Origin: Agrococcus lahaulensis DSM 17612
GTDB lineage: Bacteria; Actinomycetota; Actinomycetes; Actinomycetales; Microbacteriaceae
Direction: 5' to 3'
Assembly (NCBI RefSeq): GCF_000425105.1
Contig: NZ_AULD01000005.1
Span: 62,001-126,000, forward strand
Length of the DNA: 64,000 nt
Within the stretch, counting starts at the first letter, position 1. Every line of letters starts with the position of its first letter. Below, one piece after another: positions 18,255 to 26,459 of the stretch. The notes below the pieces were generated by a model, which had not been told where the DNA came from, made no database searches, and saw only the letters and a program-made list of their open reading frames with translations. Position numbers and translations under genes: made by a program.

Positions 18255-19439
18255 CTACAGCTGCAGGCCGACGAGCACGGGCTCGGGCACGAGGTGCACG
18301 CCCCACTGGTTCTCGACCCGCGCCTGCACGAAGCGCGCGAGCTCGGCGATCTCCTCGCCCGTCGCGCCGCCGCGGTTCGTGAGCGCGAGCGTGTGCTTCG
18401 ACGAGATCGCGGCGCGCGAGCCCGGCAGCGAGAAGCCGCGGCCGATGCCCGAGTGCTCGATGAGCCACGCGGCCGAGAGCTTCACGCGCGGCACGGGCCG
18501 CTCGAGCGGCGGCACCGCGTCGTCGGCGCCGAGCGGCAGCACGACCGGCTGCGGCTCGGGCGCGACCGACCAGCGCGGCGCGTCGTCCGGGAGGCCGGCG
18601 GCGAAGCGGGCCGACACGATCGGGTTCGTGAAGAACGACCCGGCGCTCACCGAGTCGGGGTCGTCCGAGAGCACCATGCCCTTCGACGAGCGCAGCTCGA
18701 GCACCGACGCGCGCACGTCGGCGAGCGGCACGCGCGTGCCCAGGTCGACGCCAAGGGCCGACGCGAGCTGCTGGTAGGCGATCGGCTGGCTGCGCCCGTC
18801 GGCCGAGCGCCGCAGGCGCAGGTCGACCGAGAGCACGACGCCTCGCAGCACGCCCTGCTTGATCGCCGAGTCGCGGTACCCGAGCCGCAGCTCCGCCGCC
18901 GGCACGAAGCGGGTCTCGAGCGTCTCGAGCTCGAGCAGCTCGAGACCGACGAGGGTCGACGAGAGCTCCTGGCCGTAGGCGCCGATGTTCTGGATCGGCG
19001 CGGCGCCGGTCGAGCCCGGCACGCCGCTGAGCGCCTCGATGCCCGCGAGCCCCTCCTCCACGGTGCGCGCGACGAGCGCGTCCCACGGCTCGCCCGCCTC
19101 GACGCGCAGCACGACCGAGTCGTCGGACGGCGGCTCCTCCCCCGCCGGGCGGTGCGGCGGCGGCGCGACGGGCAGGGTGCGGATGCCTCGGGTCGAGACC
19201 TGCAGCACGGTGCCGTCGAAGGCCTGGGACGACGCGACCGTGTTGGAGCCGCCGCCGAGCAGCAGCAGCGGCTCGTGGTCGTCGGCGATCGCCTCGGCGT
19301 AGGCGGCCGCGACCTCCTCGCGCGTCGTCGCCTCGATCCAGCGGGCGGCCTCGCCGCCGACCCGCATGGTCGTCGCGTCCGCGAGCGAGCGGGGGGCGTG
19401 CGCGGCCGCGCCGTCCGCGCCCGGCGTCGGCCGACTCAT
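18255..19439 (-). CDS. murB: UDP-N-acetylmuramate dehydrogenase
   Basis: 394 residues, the longer actinobacterial type. FAD-binding segments LLLLGGGSNTV and GVPGSTGAAPIQNIGAYGQE, the serine of SAGSFFTNP that protonates the substrate, and the late glutamate region VHLVPEPVLVG are all present. It reduces UDP-GlcNAc-enolpyruvate to UDP-MurNAc for peptidoglycan. The ATG overlaps the HadB stop by four bases, so murB is translated from the hadAB mRNA, a linkage common in actinobacteria. Confidence 0.95.
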   Translation of the reverse strand: MSRPTPGADGAAAHAPRSLADATTMRVGGEAARWIEATTREEVAAAYAEAIADDHEPLLLLGGGSNTVASSQAFDGTVLQVSTRGIRTLPVAPPPHRPAGEEPPSDDSVVLRVEAGEPWDALVARTVEEGLAGIEALSGVPGSTGAAPIQNIGAYGQELSSTLVGLELLELETLETRFVPAAELRLGYRDSAIKQGVLRGVVLSVDLRLRRSADGRSQPIAYQQLASALGVDLGTRVPLADVRASVLELRSSKGMVLSDDPDSVSAGSFFTNPIVSARFAAGLPDDAPRWSVAPEPQPVVLPLGADDAVPPLERPVPRVKLSAAWLIEHSGIGRGFSLPGSRAAISSKHTLALTNRGGATGEEIAELARFVQARVENQWGVHLVPEPVLVGLQL

Positions 19440-19849
19440 CCGTCGGTCTTCACGACGACCTGCGCCTTGCCGAGCATGGTCTGCTCGGCCGACGTCACGG
19501 TGAGGTCGATGCGCGCCGTGCCCTCGCCGAGCTGGCCGACCTTCGCGGCCACGTGGAGCGCCGCGCCCGTCTCGGGGTCGACCACGACCGGACGGGTGAA
19601 CCGCACCTGGTAGTCGAGGATGCGGTCGGGCCCGGCCCAGTCGACGACCGGCTGCACCGCGATGCCCATCGTGAGCATGCCGTGCGCGAGCACGCCCGGC
19701 AGCCCGACGGCGGCTGCGACGTCGTCGCGGTAGTGGATGGGGTTGAAGTCGCCGGACGCGCCGGCGTAGCGCACGAGCGACTCGCGCGAGAGCACGACGT
19801 CGCGCTCGGCGACCACGTGCCCCACCTCGAGGCCGGAGAGCGCGCTCAT
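19436..19849 (-). CDS. MaoC-type (3R)-hydroxyacyl dehydratase, HadB-like subunit
   Basis: 137 residues with the hydratase-2 motif YAGASGDFNPIHYRDDVAAAVGLPGVLAHGMLTMG, carrying the catalytic Asp and His. HadB is the catalytic partner of the following HadA-like subunit in the mycobacterial fatty-acid dehydratase. ATG at 19849 overlaps the HadA stop (ATGA), and its own stop overlaps murB. Probably acts in fatty acid synthesis or a related acyl pathway; the exact chain length is unknown. Confidence 0.85.
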   Translation of the reverse strand: MSALSGLEVGHVVAERDVVLSRESLVRYAGASGDFNPIHYRDDVAAAVGLPGVLAHGMLTMGIAVQPVVDWAGPDRILDYQVRFTRPVVVDPETGAALHVAAKVGQLGEGTARIDLTVTSAEQTMLGKAQVVVKTDG

Positions 19850-20295
19850 GCCGCCTCCCCCGCGACCACGAGCGACGACGTGGCCGTCACCACGTGCTCG
19901 CCCGACGCATCCGTCACGCGCGTCTCGCACGTGACCATGTCGTTGCCGCCGAGCGAGCGCACGCGCGTGACCGTCAGCTGGCCGGTGAGCTCGTCGCCCG
20001 CGACGATCGCGCGCGTGGCCGTGAAGCGCTGGTCGCCGTGCACGATGCGCTCGAGCACGATGCCCGCGGCGGGGTCGTCGAGCAGCTGGTTCCAGGTGAG
20101 CTGCTGGATGACGATCGGGAACGTCGGCGGCGCGATGACGTCGGCGTGGCCCGCGGCGCGCGCTGCGTCGACGTCGTGGTGGAGCGGGTGCTCGGCCTGC
20201 ACCGCGCGCGCGAACTCGCGCACCTTCTCGCGGCCGACGAGGTAGGGCGGCGTGGGCGGGTACTGCCTGCCCTGGATCTCGGGGTTGACTGGCAC
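19846..20295 (-). CDS. FAS1-like/MaoC N-terminal dehydratase, HadA-like subunit
   Basis: 149 residues resembling the non-catalytic hot-dog subunit HadA: YLVGREKVREFARAVQAEHPLHHD, IAPPTFPIVIQQ and VHGDQRFTATRAIVAGDEL. It lacks the catalytic Asp/His pair seen in the HadB-like partner. GTG start six bases after a TAGACT -10 box (20302-20307). First gene of a hadA-hadB-murB operon with four-base overlaps at both junctions. Confidence 0.85.
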   Translation of the reverse strand: MPVNPEIQGRQYPPTPPYLVGREKVREFARAVQAEHPLHHDVDAARAAGHADVIAPPTFPIVIQQLTWNQLLDDPAAGIVLERIVHGDQRFTATRAIVAGDELTGQLTVTRVRSLGGNDMVTCETRVTDASGEHVVTATSSLVVAGEAA

Positions 20296-20301
20296 CCAGC
20301 C

Positions 20302-20307
20302 AGTCTA
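20302..20307 (-). promoter_or_regulatory. -10 box for leaderless hadA operon
   Basis: TAGACT ends six bases before the hadA GTG at 20295. Its TAG is also the stop codon of the homocysteine methyltransferase reading frame upstream. Confidence 0.5.
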
Positions 20308-21323
20308 CGGAGCGGGCGGTTCAGGCGGGGTGCGGTCCTTCCAGAGGGCCGCGATGTGGCGGGCGTCGGTGCCGCAGCAGCCGCCGACGATCGCGAGGTT
20401 CGGCAGCTGCGCGCGCAGCTCGTCGTGCCCGCGGCGCAGCTCGCCGATGTCGCCGGCGTCGATCGTCGTCGCGCGGTCGAGCTCGGCGTGCGTGCGGGTC
20501 GAGGCGTCGTAGCGCACGCTCACGATCCGCCGCTGCCACGTGCCCCCGTCGAGGCCCCGGAGGATGTGCTGCGGATGCGCGCAGTTGAGCATGTAGTGGA
20601 CGGTGTCGGTCTCGGCGTCCACGACCTCGATCGCCTCGCGCAGCGGCATGCCGCCGCGGAGCCGCCCGTCCGCCTCGACCGTGAACCCGATGACGACGGG
20701 GAGCCCGTGGTAGAACGCGGCGCGGGCGAGGCCGACCGCTTCGCCGGGGTCGGAGAGGGTGAACGCGGTGACGAGGTCGACGCCGCCCTCGGCGAAGGCG
20801 TCGATCTGCGGCTCGTGGTACATCTGCGCGTCGTCGGGGTCGATCGGCGGGATGTCGGCGTAGGCGTCGGCGCGCGGCCCCATCGCGCCGCTGATGAGCA
20901 CGTCGGCGATGTCGGCGTAGCGCTCCTCACGCAGCTGCAGGAGGTGCCGCACGGCCTGCACGTTCACGTCGTAGAGCTCGCGGCGCGAGTCGCCGAGCCG
21001 CGCTCCCCAGTCGGCGCTCGCGCGCCACGTGGGCGTCTCGAGCACGAGCCGGTGCCGTGCTCGCGCGCGATCGCCGCATAGCCGTCGAAGTACTCCTCGA
21101 GCAGCGCGCGGCCGCGCTCGGTGCGCACGAGCGGATAGGCGGCGAACTCGCGCAGCTCCTCGCCGCGGTTGTAGATGAGGTCCGTCTCGAGGCCTCCGTC
21201 GGTCACGAAGGGCCGCGCCGCCGACGGCCACGAGACCTGCGTGCGGACGGGCGCGTCGTGGCGGTGCTTCGACGGCTTGGACGTGAGCGACGACGACATC
21301 GTCCGTCGCGCGATCGTGGACAT
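20305..21323 (-). pseudogene. homocysteine S-methyltransferase family gene, frameshifted
   Basis: The 5' part (from ATG 21323, behind GAGGAGG) encodes VTDGGLETDLIYNRGEELREF and continues to AREHGTG; after that the frame must shift near 21049-21052 to read LVLETPTWRASADWG and on to the zinc-binding LNCAHP and VGGCCGTD motifs and the stop at 20305. One base seems missing in the ACCGG-CTC stretch. All catalytic cysteines are intact in the 3' part. With the base restored the product would be about 339 residues, transferring a methyl group to homocysteine. Either a real inactivating mutation or a sequencing error in a GC-rich spot. Confidence 0.8.
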
Positions 21324-21431
21324 GACGTCCTCCTCGGTGTCGAGGCAGGCTGCGCGGCCTGTCGTGGCACGCACGCTACTCCCGGCATGGACGCGCGTCC
21401 ATGCCCCGATTCACCGTCGCGCGAGGACGGA

Positions 21432-21463
21432 GAAGGGGATCGGGCGTCGGCCCGATCCCCTTC
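21432..21463 (-). terminator. terminator hairpin after tRNA-Met
   Basis: Perfect 14-bp stem (GAAGGGGATCGGGC and its complement) with a GTCG/CGAC tetraloop, 11 bp beyond the 3' end of tRNA-Met on the transcribed strand. Confidence 0.8.
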
Positions 21464-21474
21464 ATCTCCGGCGG

Positions 21475-21548
21475 TAGCGAGGGCGGGGCTCGAACCCGCG
21501 ACCTCACGATTATGAGTCGTGCGCTCTCACCAACTGAGCTACCCCGCC
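21475..21548 (-). tRNA. tRNA-Met (CAT), elongator type
   Basis: Minus-strand cloverleaf: acceptor GGCGGGG/CCTCGCT (two G-U pairs), D-arm AGCTCAGTTGGTGAGAGC, anticodon CAT between ACGACT and AATCGT, T-arm GCGGGTTCGAGCCCCGC, discriminator A. It lacks initiator features such as three G-C pairs at the anticodon stem end. CCA not encoded. Confidence 0.93.
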
Positions 21549-21586
21549 AGGACGCCCACCCGAGCTCGAAGCGTCGAGCGAACGCG

Positions 21587-21658
<72 letters not shown>

Positions 21659-21755
21659 GAAGCCTGTGCAGGCAACCGGAACATCGTAGCACCGCTCGCG
21701 GGCTCCGCGCGCGCACCGAGGCCCCCGGCGGCGCGCGCCGAGGGCCTCTCGCGCC

Positions 21756-23333
21756 TCAGTGGTCGGACGCCTTCTCCGCGCCCGCCCCGGTGAAGGAGCG
21801 CACCTCCATCTCCGCCTGCTTGACGGCGTGGTCGGCCGACGGCTTCGAGAGGAGCGTGCCGACGACGCCGAGCACGAACGCGAGCGGGATCGACACGATG
21901 CCGGGGTTCGCGAGCGGGAAGATCGCGAAGTCAGCATCCGGGAAGATCGACGTCTCGCGGCCCGAGACGACGGGCGAGAGCACGATGAGCAGCACGCACG
22001 CGATGAGCCCGCCGTACATCGACCACAGCGCCCCGCCGGTGTTGAACCGGCGCCAGAACAGCGAGTAGATGATGGTCGGCAGGTTCGCGCTCGCCGCGAC
22101 CGCGAACGCGAGGGCGACGAGGAACGCGACGTTCTGGTTCTGCGCCAGGATGCCGCCGAGGATCGCGATGACGCCGATCACGACCACGGTGATGCGCGCG
22201 ACCTTGACCTCCGCGCCCGGCTGCACGTCGCCGCGCTTGATGATGGATGCGTAGATGTCGTGCGCGAATGACGTCGCGGCCGTGATCGCGAGGCCCGCGA
22301 CGACCGCGAGGATCGTCGCGAACGCGATGGCGGAGATGACCGCCATGAGCACCGGTCCGCCGAGCGCGAGCGCGAGCAGCGGAGCCGCCGCGTTCTCGCC
22401 GCCGGGCGCGTCGCGGATCGTCTCCGGCCCCACGAGCGCGCCGGCGCCGAAGCCGAGCACGAGCGTGAAGAGGTAGAAGATGCCGATGAGCCAGATCGCC
22501 CAGACGACGCTCCGGCGCGCCTCCTTCGCCGACGGCACCGTGTAGAAGCGCATGAGCACGTGCGGGAGCCCCGCGGTGCCGAGCACGAGCGCGAGGCCGA
22601 GCGAGAGGAAGTCCACGGGGTTCGTGTACTTGAGGCCCGGCGCGAGGATCGCCTCGCCGTCAGGCGATGCCTCGACCGCGCGAGCGAGCAGCTCGTTGAA
22701 GTCGAACTGCACCATGAACAGCACGATGAGCGTCATGATGCCGGCGCCCGCGATGAGCAGCACGGCCTTGATGATCTGCACCCAGGTCGTGCCCTTCATG
22801 CCGCCGACGATCACGTAGACGATCATGAGGATGCCGACGACCGCGATGGTGATCGACGTCGCGAGCGTGCCCTCGAACCCCATCAGGAGCGCGACGAGCC
22901 CGCCGGCGCCCGCCATCTGCGCGACGAGGTAGAAGAAGCACACCGCGAGGGTCGCGAGTGCCGCCGCCATGCGCACGGGGCGCTGCTTGAGCCGGAAGCT
23001 CAGCACGTCGGCCATCGTGAAGCGGCCGGTGTTGCGCAGCAGCTCGGCGACGAGCAGCAGCGCGACGAGCCACGCGACGAGGAAGCCGATCGAGTAGAGG
23101 AAGCCGTCGTAGCCGGCGACCGCGATCGCGCCGCAGATGCCGAGGAAGCTCGCGGCCGAGAGGTAGTCGCCCGCGATCGCGACGCCGTTCTGCCTGCCCG
23201 AGAAGGAGCGGCCAGCCGCGTAGAACTCGTTCTCGCTCGCCTTGCGGCGCGAGACGCGGAAGACGATGAAGAGCGTGACGGCGACGAAGGCGCCGAACAC
23301 GATCATGTTGATGAGCGGGTTGATCTCCTCCAT
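21756..23333 (-). CDS. sodium:solute symporter, acetate/monocarboxylate type (ActP/MctC-like)
   Basis: 525 residues with about thirteen helices. SSS landmarks: NEFYAAGRSFSGRQNGVAIAGDYLSAASFLGICGAIAV near the N-terminus (sodium/substrate site region), GGMKGTTWVQIIKAVLL, and ATSFAHDIYA. It imports acetate or other short carboxylates with sodium or protons. ATG overlaps the DUF485 stop (TGATG), the usual yjcH-actP order. Confidence 0.9.
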   Translation of the reverse strand: MEEINPLINMIVFGAFVAVTLFIVFRVSRRKASENEFYAAGRSFSGRQNGVAIAGDYLSAASFLGICGAIAVAGYDGFLYSIGFLVAWLVALLLVAELLRNTGRFTMADVLSFRLKQRPVRMAAALATLAVCFFYLVAQMAGAGGLVALLMGFEGTLATSITIAVVGILMIVYVIVGGMKGTTWVQIIKAVLLIAGAGIMTLIVLFMVQFDFNELLARAVEASPDGEAILAPGLKYTNPVDFLSLGLALVLGTAGLPHVLMRFYTVPSAKEARRSVVWAIWLIGIFYLFTLVLGFGAGALVGPETIRDAPGGENAAAPLLALALGGPVLMAVISAIAFATILAVVAGLAITAATSFAHDIYASIIKRGDVQPGAEVKVARITVVVIGVIAILGGILAQNQNVAFLVALAFAVAASANLPTIIYSLFWRRFNTGGALWSMYGGLIACVLLIVLSPVVSGRETSIFPDADFAIFPLANPGIVSIPLAFVLGVVGTLLSKPSADHAVKQAEMEVRSFTGAGAEKASDH

Positions 23334-23677
23334 CAGCGGCCTCCCGCCATCGCCGCGTGCTCCATCTGCTCGCGCAGCGGCTCGGCGTCGCGGTCGTAGA
23401 CCCGGTTCGCCCAGCGGCTGTAGAGCATCGTGATCGCGAAGGTGCTGACGAACTGCGCGAGGCCGAACAGCAGCCCGATCGTGATGTAGCTGTCGCCGAG
23501 GCGCGTGGCGAAGAAGTCGGGCGCGAAGCCCGCGATCAGCACATAGGCGAGGTACCAGACGAGGAAGAGCACCGTGAGCGGCACGATGAACCGCATGAAC
23601 GCGCTGCGGAGGCGCTGGAACTCCGGCGAAGCCTGCATCTGCAGGCTCCGCTCGGCGATCGGGTCGGATTCGGGCAT
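23333..23677 (-). CDS. DUF485 membrane protein (YjcH-like), partner of the symporter
   Basis: 114 residues: a soluble N-terminus (SPEFQRLRSAFMRFIVPLTVLFLVWY) entering two helices, with FFATRLGDSYITIGLLFGLAQFVSTF as the second. DUF485 proteins are encoded immediately before ActP-type symporters and are thought to assist them. I prefer the ATG at 23677, with GGGAG eight bases upstream, over the ATG at 23692, which has no ribosome site. Confidence 0.85.
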   Translation of the reverse strand: MPESDPIAERSLQMQASPEFQRLRSAFMRFIVPLTVLFLVWYLAYVLIAGFAPDFFATRLGDSYITIGLLFGLAQFVSTFAITMLYSRWANRVYDRDAEPLREQMEHAAMAGGR

Positions 23678-23794
23678 GCGCGGATCTCCCATCCCGGGCG
23701 CGACGCTGCCCCCGCTTCTTCGTCGAAGTGGGGTGAGCCTATACGCATCCTCAGGTCTGGCTCAACGCGCGCTCAAGCGCGTCGGGCGGTCGCG

Positions 23795-23923
23795 TCAGAG
23801 GTCGCGCATGGATGCGTCGGGCTCGGGGCCCTTGAACCGCACGATGTTCACGATCGCGGCGCCGAGCCCGCCCCACAGCACGAGCATCGAGACCGCCATC
23901 AGCAGGATCGCGTCGATCGTCAT
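23795..23923 (-). CDS. metS: methionine/alanine importer small subunit, MetS-like
   Basis: A 42-residue protein with one hydrophobic helix (AILLMAVSMLVLWGGLGAAI) and a short charged tail (NIVRFKGPEPDASMRDL). This matches the small subunit that follows MetP-type NSS transporters in corynebacteria and relatives and is needed for their function. Its ATG overlaps the transporter stop (ATGA). Easily missed because of its size. Confidence 0.85.
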   Translation of the reverse strand: MTIDAILLMAVSMLVLWGGLGAAIVNIVRFKGPEPDASMRDL

Positions 23924-25452
23924 CGGATGACCTCCTCGTCGTGCGGCGGCGCCTCGAGCGGCGTCGTCTGCTTCCACTTCGGGATCGCGAGCAGCACCCC
24001 CGCGATGAGTGCCGCACCGGCCGCGCCCCACCCGAACACCCCGAGCATCCACGCCGGGTATCCCTCGTACGGCACCGTGATCGCGGTGACCGCCTCCTGC
24101 ACGAGGATGAGCGCGATGAGCACGGGCGTGATGTACGTCACGAGCACGACCCACCAGCGGCCGAGCCGGATCGAGCCGAAGCGGCTCATGTGGTCGGCGA
24201 ACCACGGCACGCGCCGGAGGCCCCAGCCGACGGCGACCATCGCGACGAGCGCGACGAGCAGGATGCCGAAGCGGTTGATGAAGTAGTCGGCGATGTCGAG
24301 CACCACCACGCCGCTCCTGGTGGAGAAGAGCAAGATGCTCACGATCGCCATCGGCACGGTCACGGCGAGGCTCGCGGCGACGCGCCCCAGCTCGAGTTTG
24401 TCGCGCACGGCCGAGATCACGACCTCGAGGATGCTCACGAGCGACGTGAAGCCGGCGAGCACGAGCGATGCGAAGAACAGCACGCCGAGCAGCGCGCCGA
24501 ACGGCGCTTGCGAGATGATCGCCGGGAACGCGACGAACGCGAGTCCGATGCCGGCGCTCACGACGTCGGCGACCGCAGCTCCCGAGGCTTGCGCGAGGAA
24601 GCCGAGCGCCGAGAAGACGCCGATGCCCGCGAGCAGCTCGAACCCCGAGTTCGCGAAGCCGACGACGAAGGCCGAGCCGGTCATGTCGATCTTCCGCCCC
24701 ACGTAGGAGGCGTAGGTGATCATGATGCCGAAGCCCACCGAGAGCGAGAAGAAGATCTGGCCGAAGGCGCTCGCCCAGACCGCCGGGTCGAGCAGCGCCG
24801 CCCAGTTGGGGGCGAAGAGCGACTGCAGGCCGTCCAGCGCGCCCGGGAGCATGAGCGCCTGCACGACGAGCGCGCAGAACGCGATGAGCAGCACGGGGAT
24901 GAAGATGACCGAGGTCGCCCCGACGCCCTTCTGCACGCCGAGCGCCATGATGACGATCGTGACGAGCCAGATGATCGCCATCGGGATGAGCACGGCCGGC
25001 ACGAACTCGAGCGAGACGACGCCCGCCTCCGTCTGCAGGAACTCGCCGAAGAGGAACGCCTCCGGGTCGTCGCCCCACGCCTGCGTGAACGAGAAGCCGA
25101 TGTACTGCGTCGACCACGCGAGGATCGCCGCGTAGTAGAGCGCGATGACCACGCAGATCGACACCTGCCACCAGCCGATGAACTCGAGCCGGCGGTGCAG
25201 GCGGGCGAACGAGAGCGGTGCCGAGCCGCGCTGCGAGTGGCCGATGGCGTAGTCGAGCAGCAGGAGCGGGATGCCCGCGACGAGCAGCGCGACGAGGTAC
25301 GGCAGGATGAACGCCCCGCCGCCGCCCTCGTAGGCGACGTAGGGGAAGCGCCAGATGTTGCCGAGCCCGACCGCGGAGCCGATCGCGGCCATGATGAAGA
25401 CGGTCTTGTTCGAGAACCGACCGCGATCGATCGGCGCCTTCACCTGCGTCAT
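23920..25452 (-). CDS. metP: neurotransmitter:sodium symporter family methionine/alanine importer, MetP-like
   Basis: 510 residues, twelve predicted helices. Helix 1 carries the NSS motif AAIGSAVGLGNIWRFPYVAYEGGGGAF, unwound at the sodium site. Further motifs: SLSVGFGIMITYASYVG and PWFADHMSRFG. With the adjacent 42-residue MetS it forms a two-component importer first described for methionine and alanine in Corynebacterium glutamicum; the substrate here is inferred from that pairing. GGAGG ribosome site upstream. Confidence 0.9.
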   Translation of the reverse strand: MTQVKAPIDRGRFSNKTVFIMAAIGSAVGLGNIWRFPYVAYEGGGGAFILPYLVALLVAGIPLLLLDYAIGHSQRGSAPLSFARLHRRLEFIGWWQVSICVVIALYYAAILAWSTQYIGFSFTQAWGDDPEAFLFGEFLQTEAGVVSLEFVPAVLIPMAIIWLVTIVIMALGVQKGVGATSVIFIPVLLIAFCALVVQALMLPGALDGLQSLFAPNWAALLDPAVWASAFGQIFFSLSVGFGIMITYASYVGRKIDMTGSAFVVGFANSGFELLAGIGVFSALGFLAQASGAAVADVVSAGIGLAFVAFPAIISQAPFGALLGVLFFASLVLAGFTSLVSILEVVISAVRDKLELGRVAASLAVTVPMAIVSILLFSTRSGVVVLDIADYFINRFGILLVALVAMVAVGWGLRRVPWFADHMSRFGSIRLGRWWVVLVTYITPVLIALILVQEAVTAITVPYEGYPAWMLGVFGWGAAGAALIAGVLLAIPKWKQTTPLEAPPHDEEVIR

Positions 25453-25523
25453 GGCCAGACCTCCACCGCTCCGTCGAGATGCATGCCCCTACCGTGCCAC
25501 AGCTGCCGCGGGCGCGGCGCGCC

Positions 25524-26459
25524 CTACTTGACAGCGCCCGCGGTGAGCCCGCCCACGATGTACTTCTGCAGCCACAGGAACAGCGCCATGACGGGGATGG
25601 CCGCGAGCACCGCGCCTGCCGCGAAGACGGGGTAGTTCGTGTTCGTCTCCTCGGAGACGTAGCGGAAGAGCCCGACGGCGAGCGTGAGCCGATCTGGGCT
25701 CGTCAGGATGACCGACGAGACGACGAACTCGCTCATCGTGCTGATGAACGACAGCAGCCCGACGACGGCGAGGATCGGCGCGACGAGCCGCAGGATGATG
25801 GTGAAGAAGATGCGCGCGTGACCCGCGCCGTCGATCTTCGCCGCCTCGTCGATCGACGACGGCACGGTGTTGAAGAAGCCGTACATCAGGTAGGTGTTCA
25901 CGCCGAGCGCGCCGCCCAGGTAGATCATGATGAGGCCGACGAGCGAGTCGAGGCCGATCGCCGGGAAGAAGTCGCTGATGCCGCGCATGAGCAGGTAGAT
26001 CGCCACGACCGCGAGCAGCTGCGGGAACATCTGCACGAGGATGAGGCTCAGCAGCCCGAAGCGGCGGCCCGTGAAGCGCATGCGGCTGAACGAGTAGGCG
26101 GCGAGCGCGCCGAGGAAGACGGTGCCCGCGGCGGTGACGAGACCGACGATCAGCGAGTTGGCGAACCACGCGGCGTAGGGGCGCCGGGGATCGCTCAGCA
26201 GGGCGACGTAGTTCTCGGCCGACACCTCCCGGAAGAGCGCGTTCGAGCCGGTGAGGGTGCCACTCGGGTTGAGCGACGCGCTCAGCACGTAGACGAGCGG
26301 GAAGGCGGCGAACAGCACGACCGCGATGCCGACGAGGTGCCGCCAGCCGAGCTCGCGGAGCCACTTCTGGAACGACATCCTCGACTGCGGCGCGGGTCGC
26401 CGCTCGGGCTCGCGGTCCCCCGTCGGGTCGACGGCGATGGGATCGATCTCGATGCTCAT
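25524..26459 (-). CDS. maltose/maltodextrin-type ABC transporter permease, MalG-like
   Basis: 311 residues, six helices, with the EAA loop SIDEAAKIDGAGHARIFFTIILRL that docks the ATPase. ASLNPSGTL and ANSLIVGLVTA are typical MalG segments. ATG overlaps the MalF stop by one base (TGATG). No MalK-type ATPase is encoded in this operon; a shared MsiK-like ATPase encoded elsewhere, usual in actinobacteria, probably powers it. Confidence 0.9.
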   Translation of the reverse strand: MSIEIDPIAVDPTGDREPERRPAPQSRMSFQKWLRELGWRHLVGIAVVLFAAFPLVYVLSASLNPSGTLTGSNALFREVSAENYVALLSDPRRPYAAWFANSLIVGLVTAAGTVFLGALAAYSFSRMRFTGRRFGLLSLILVQMFPQLLAVVAIYLLMRGISDFFPAIGLDSLVGLIMIYLGGALGVNTYLMYGFFNTVPSSIDEAAKIDGAGHARIFFTIILRLVAPILAVVGLLSFISTMSEFVVSSVILTSPDRLTLAVGLFRYVSEETNTNYPVFAAGAVLAAIPVMALFLWLQKYIVGGLTAGAVK

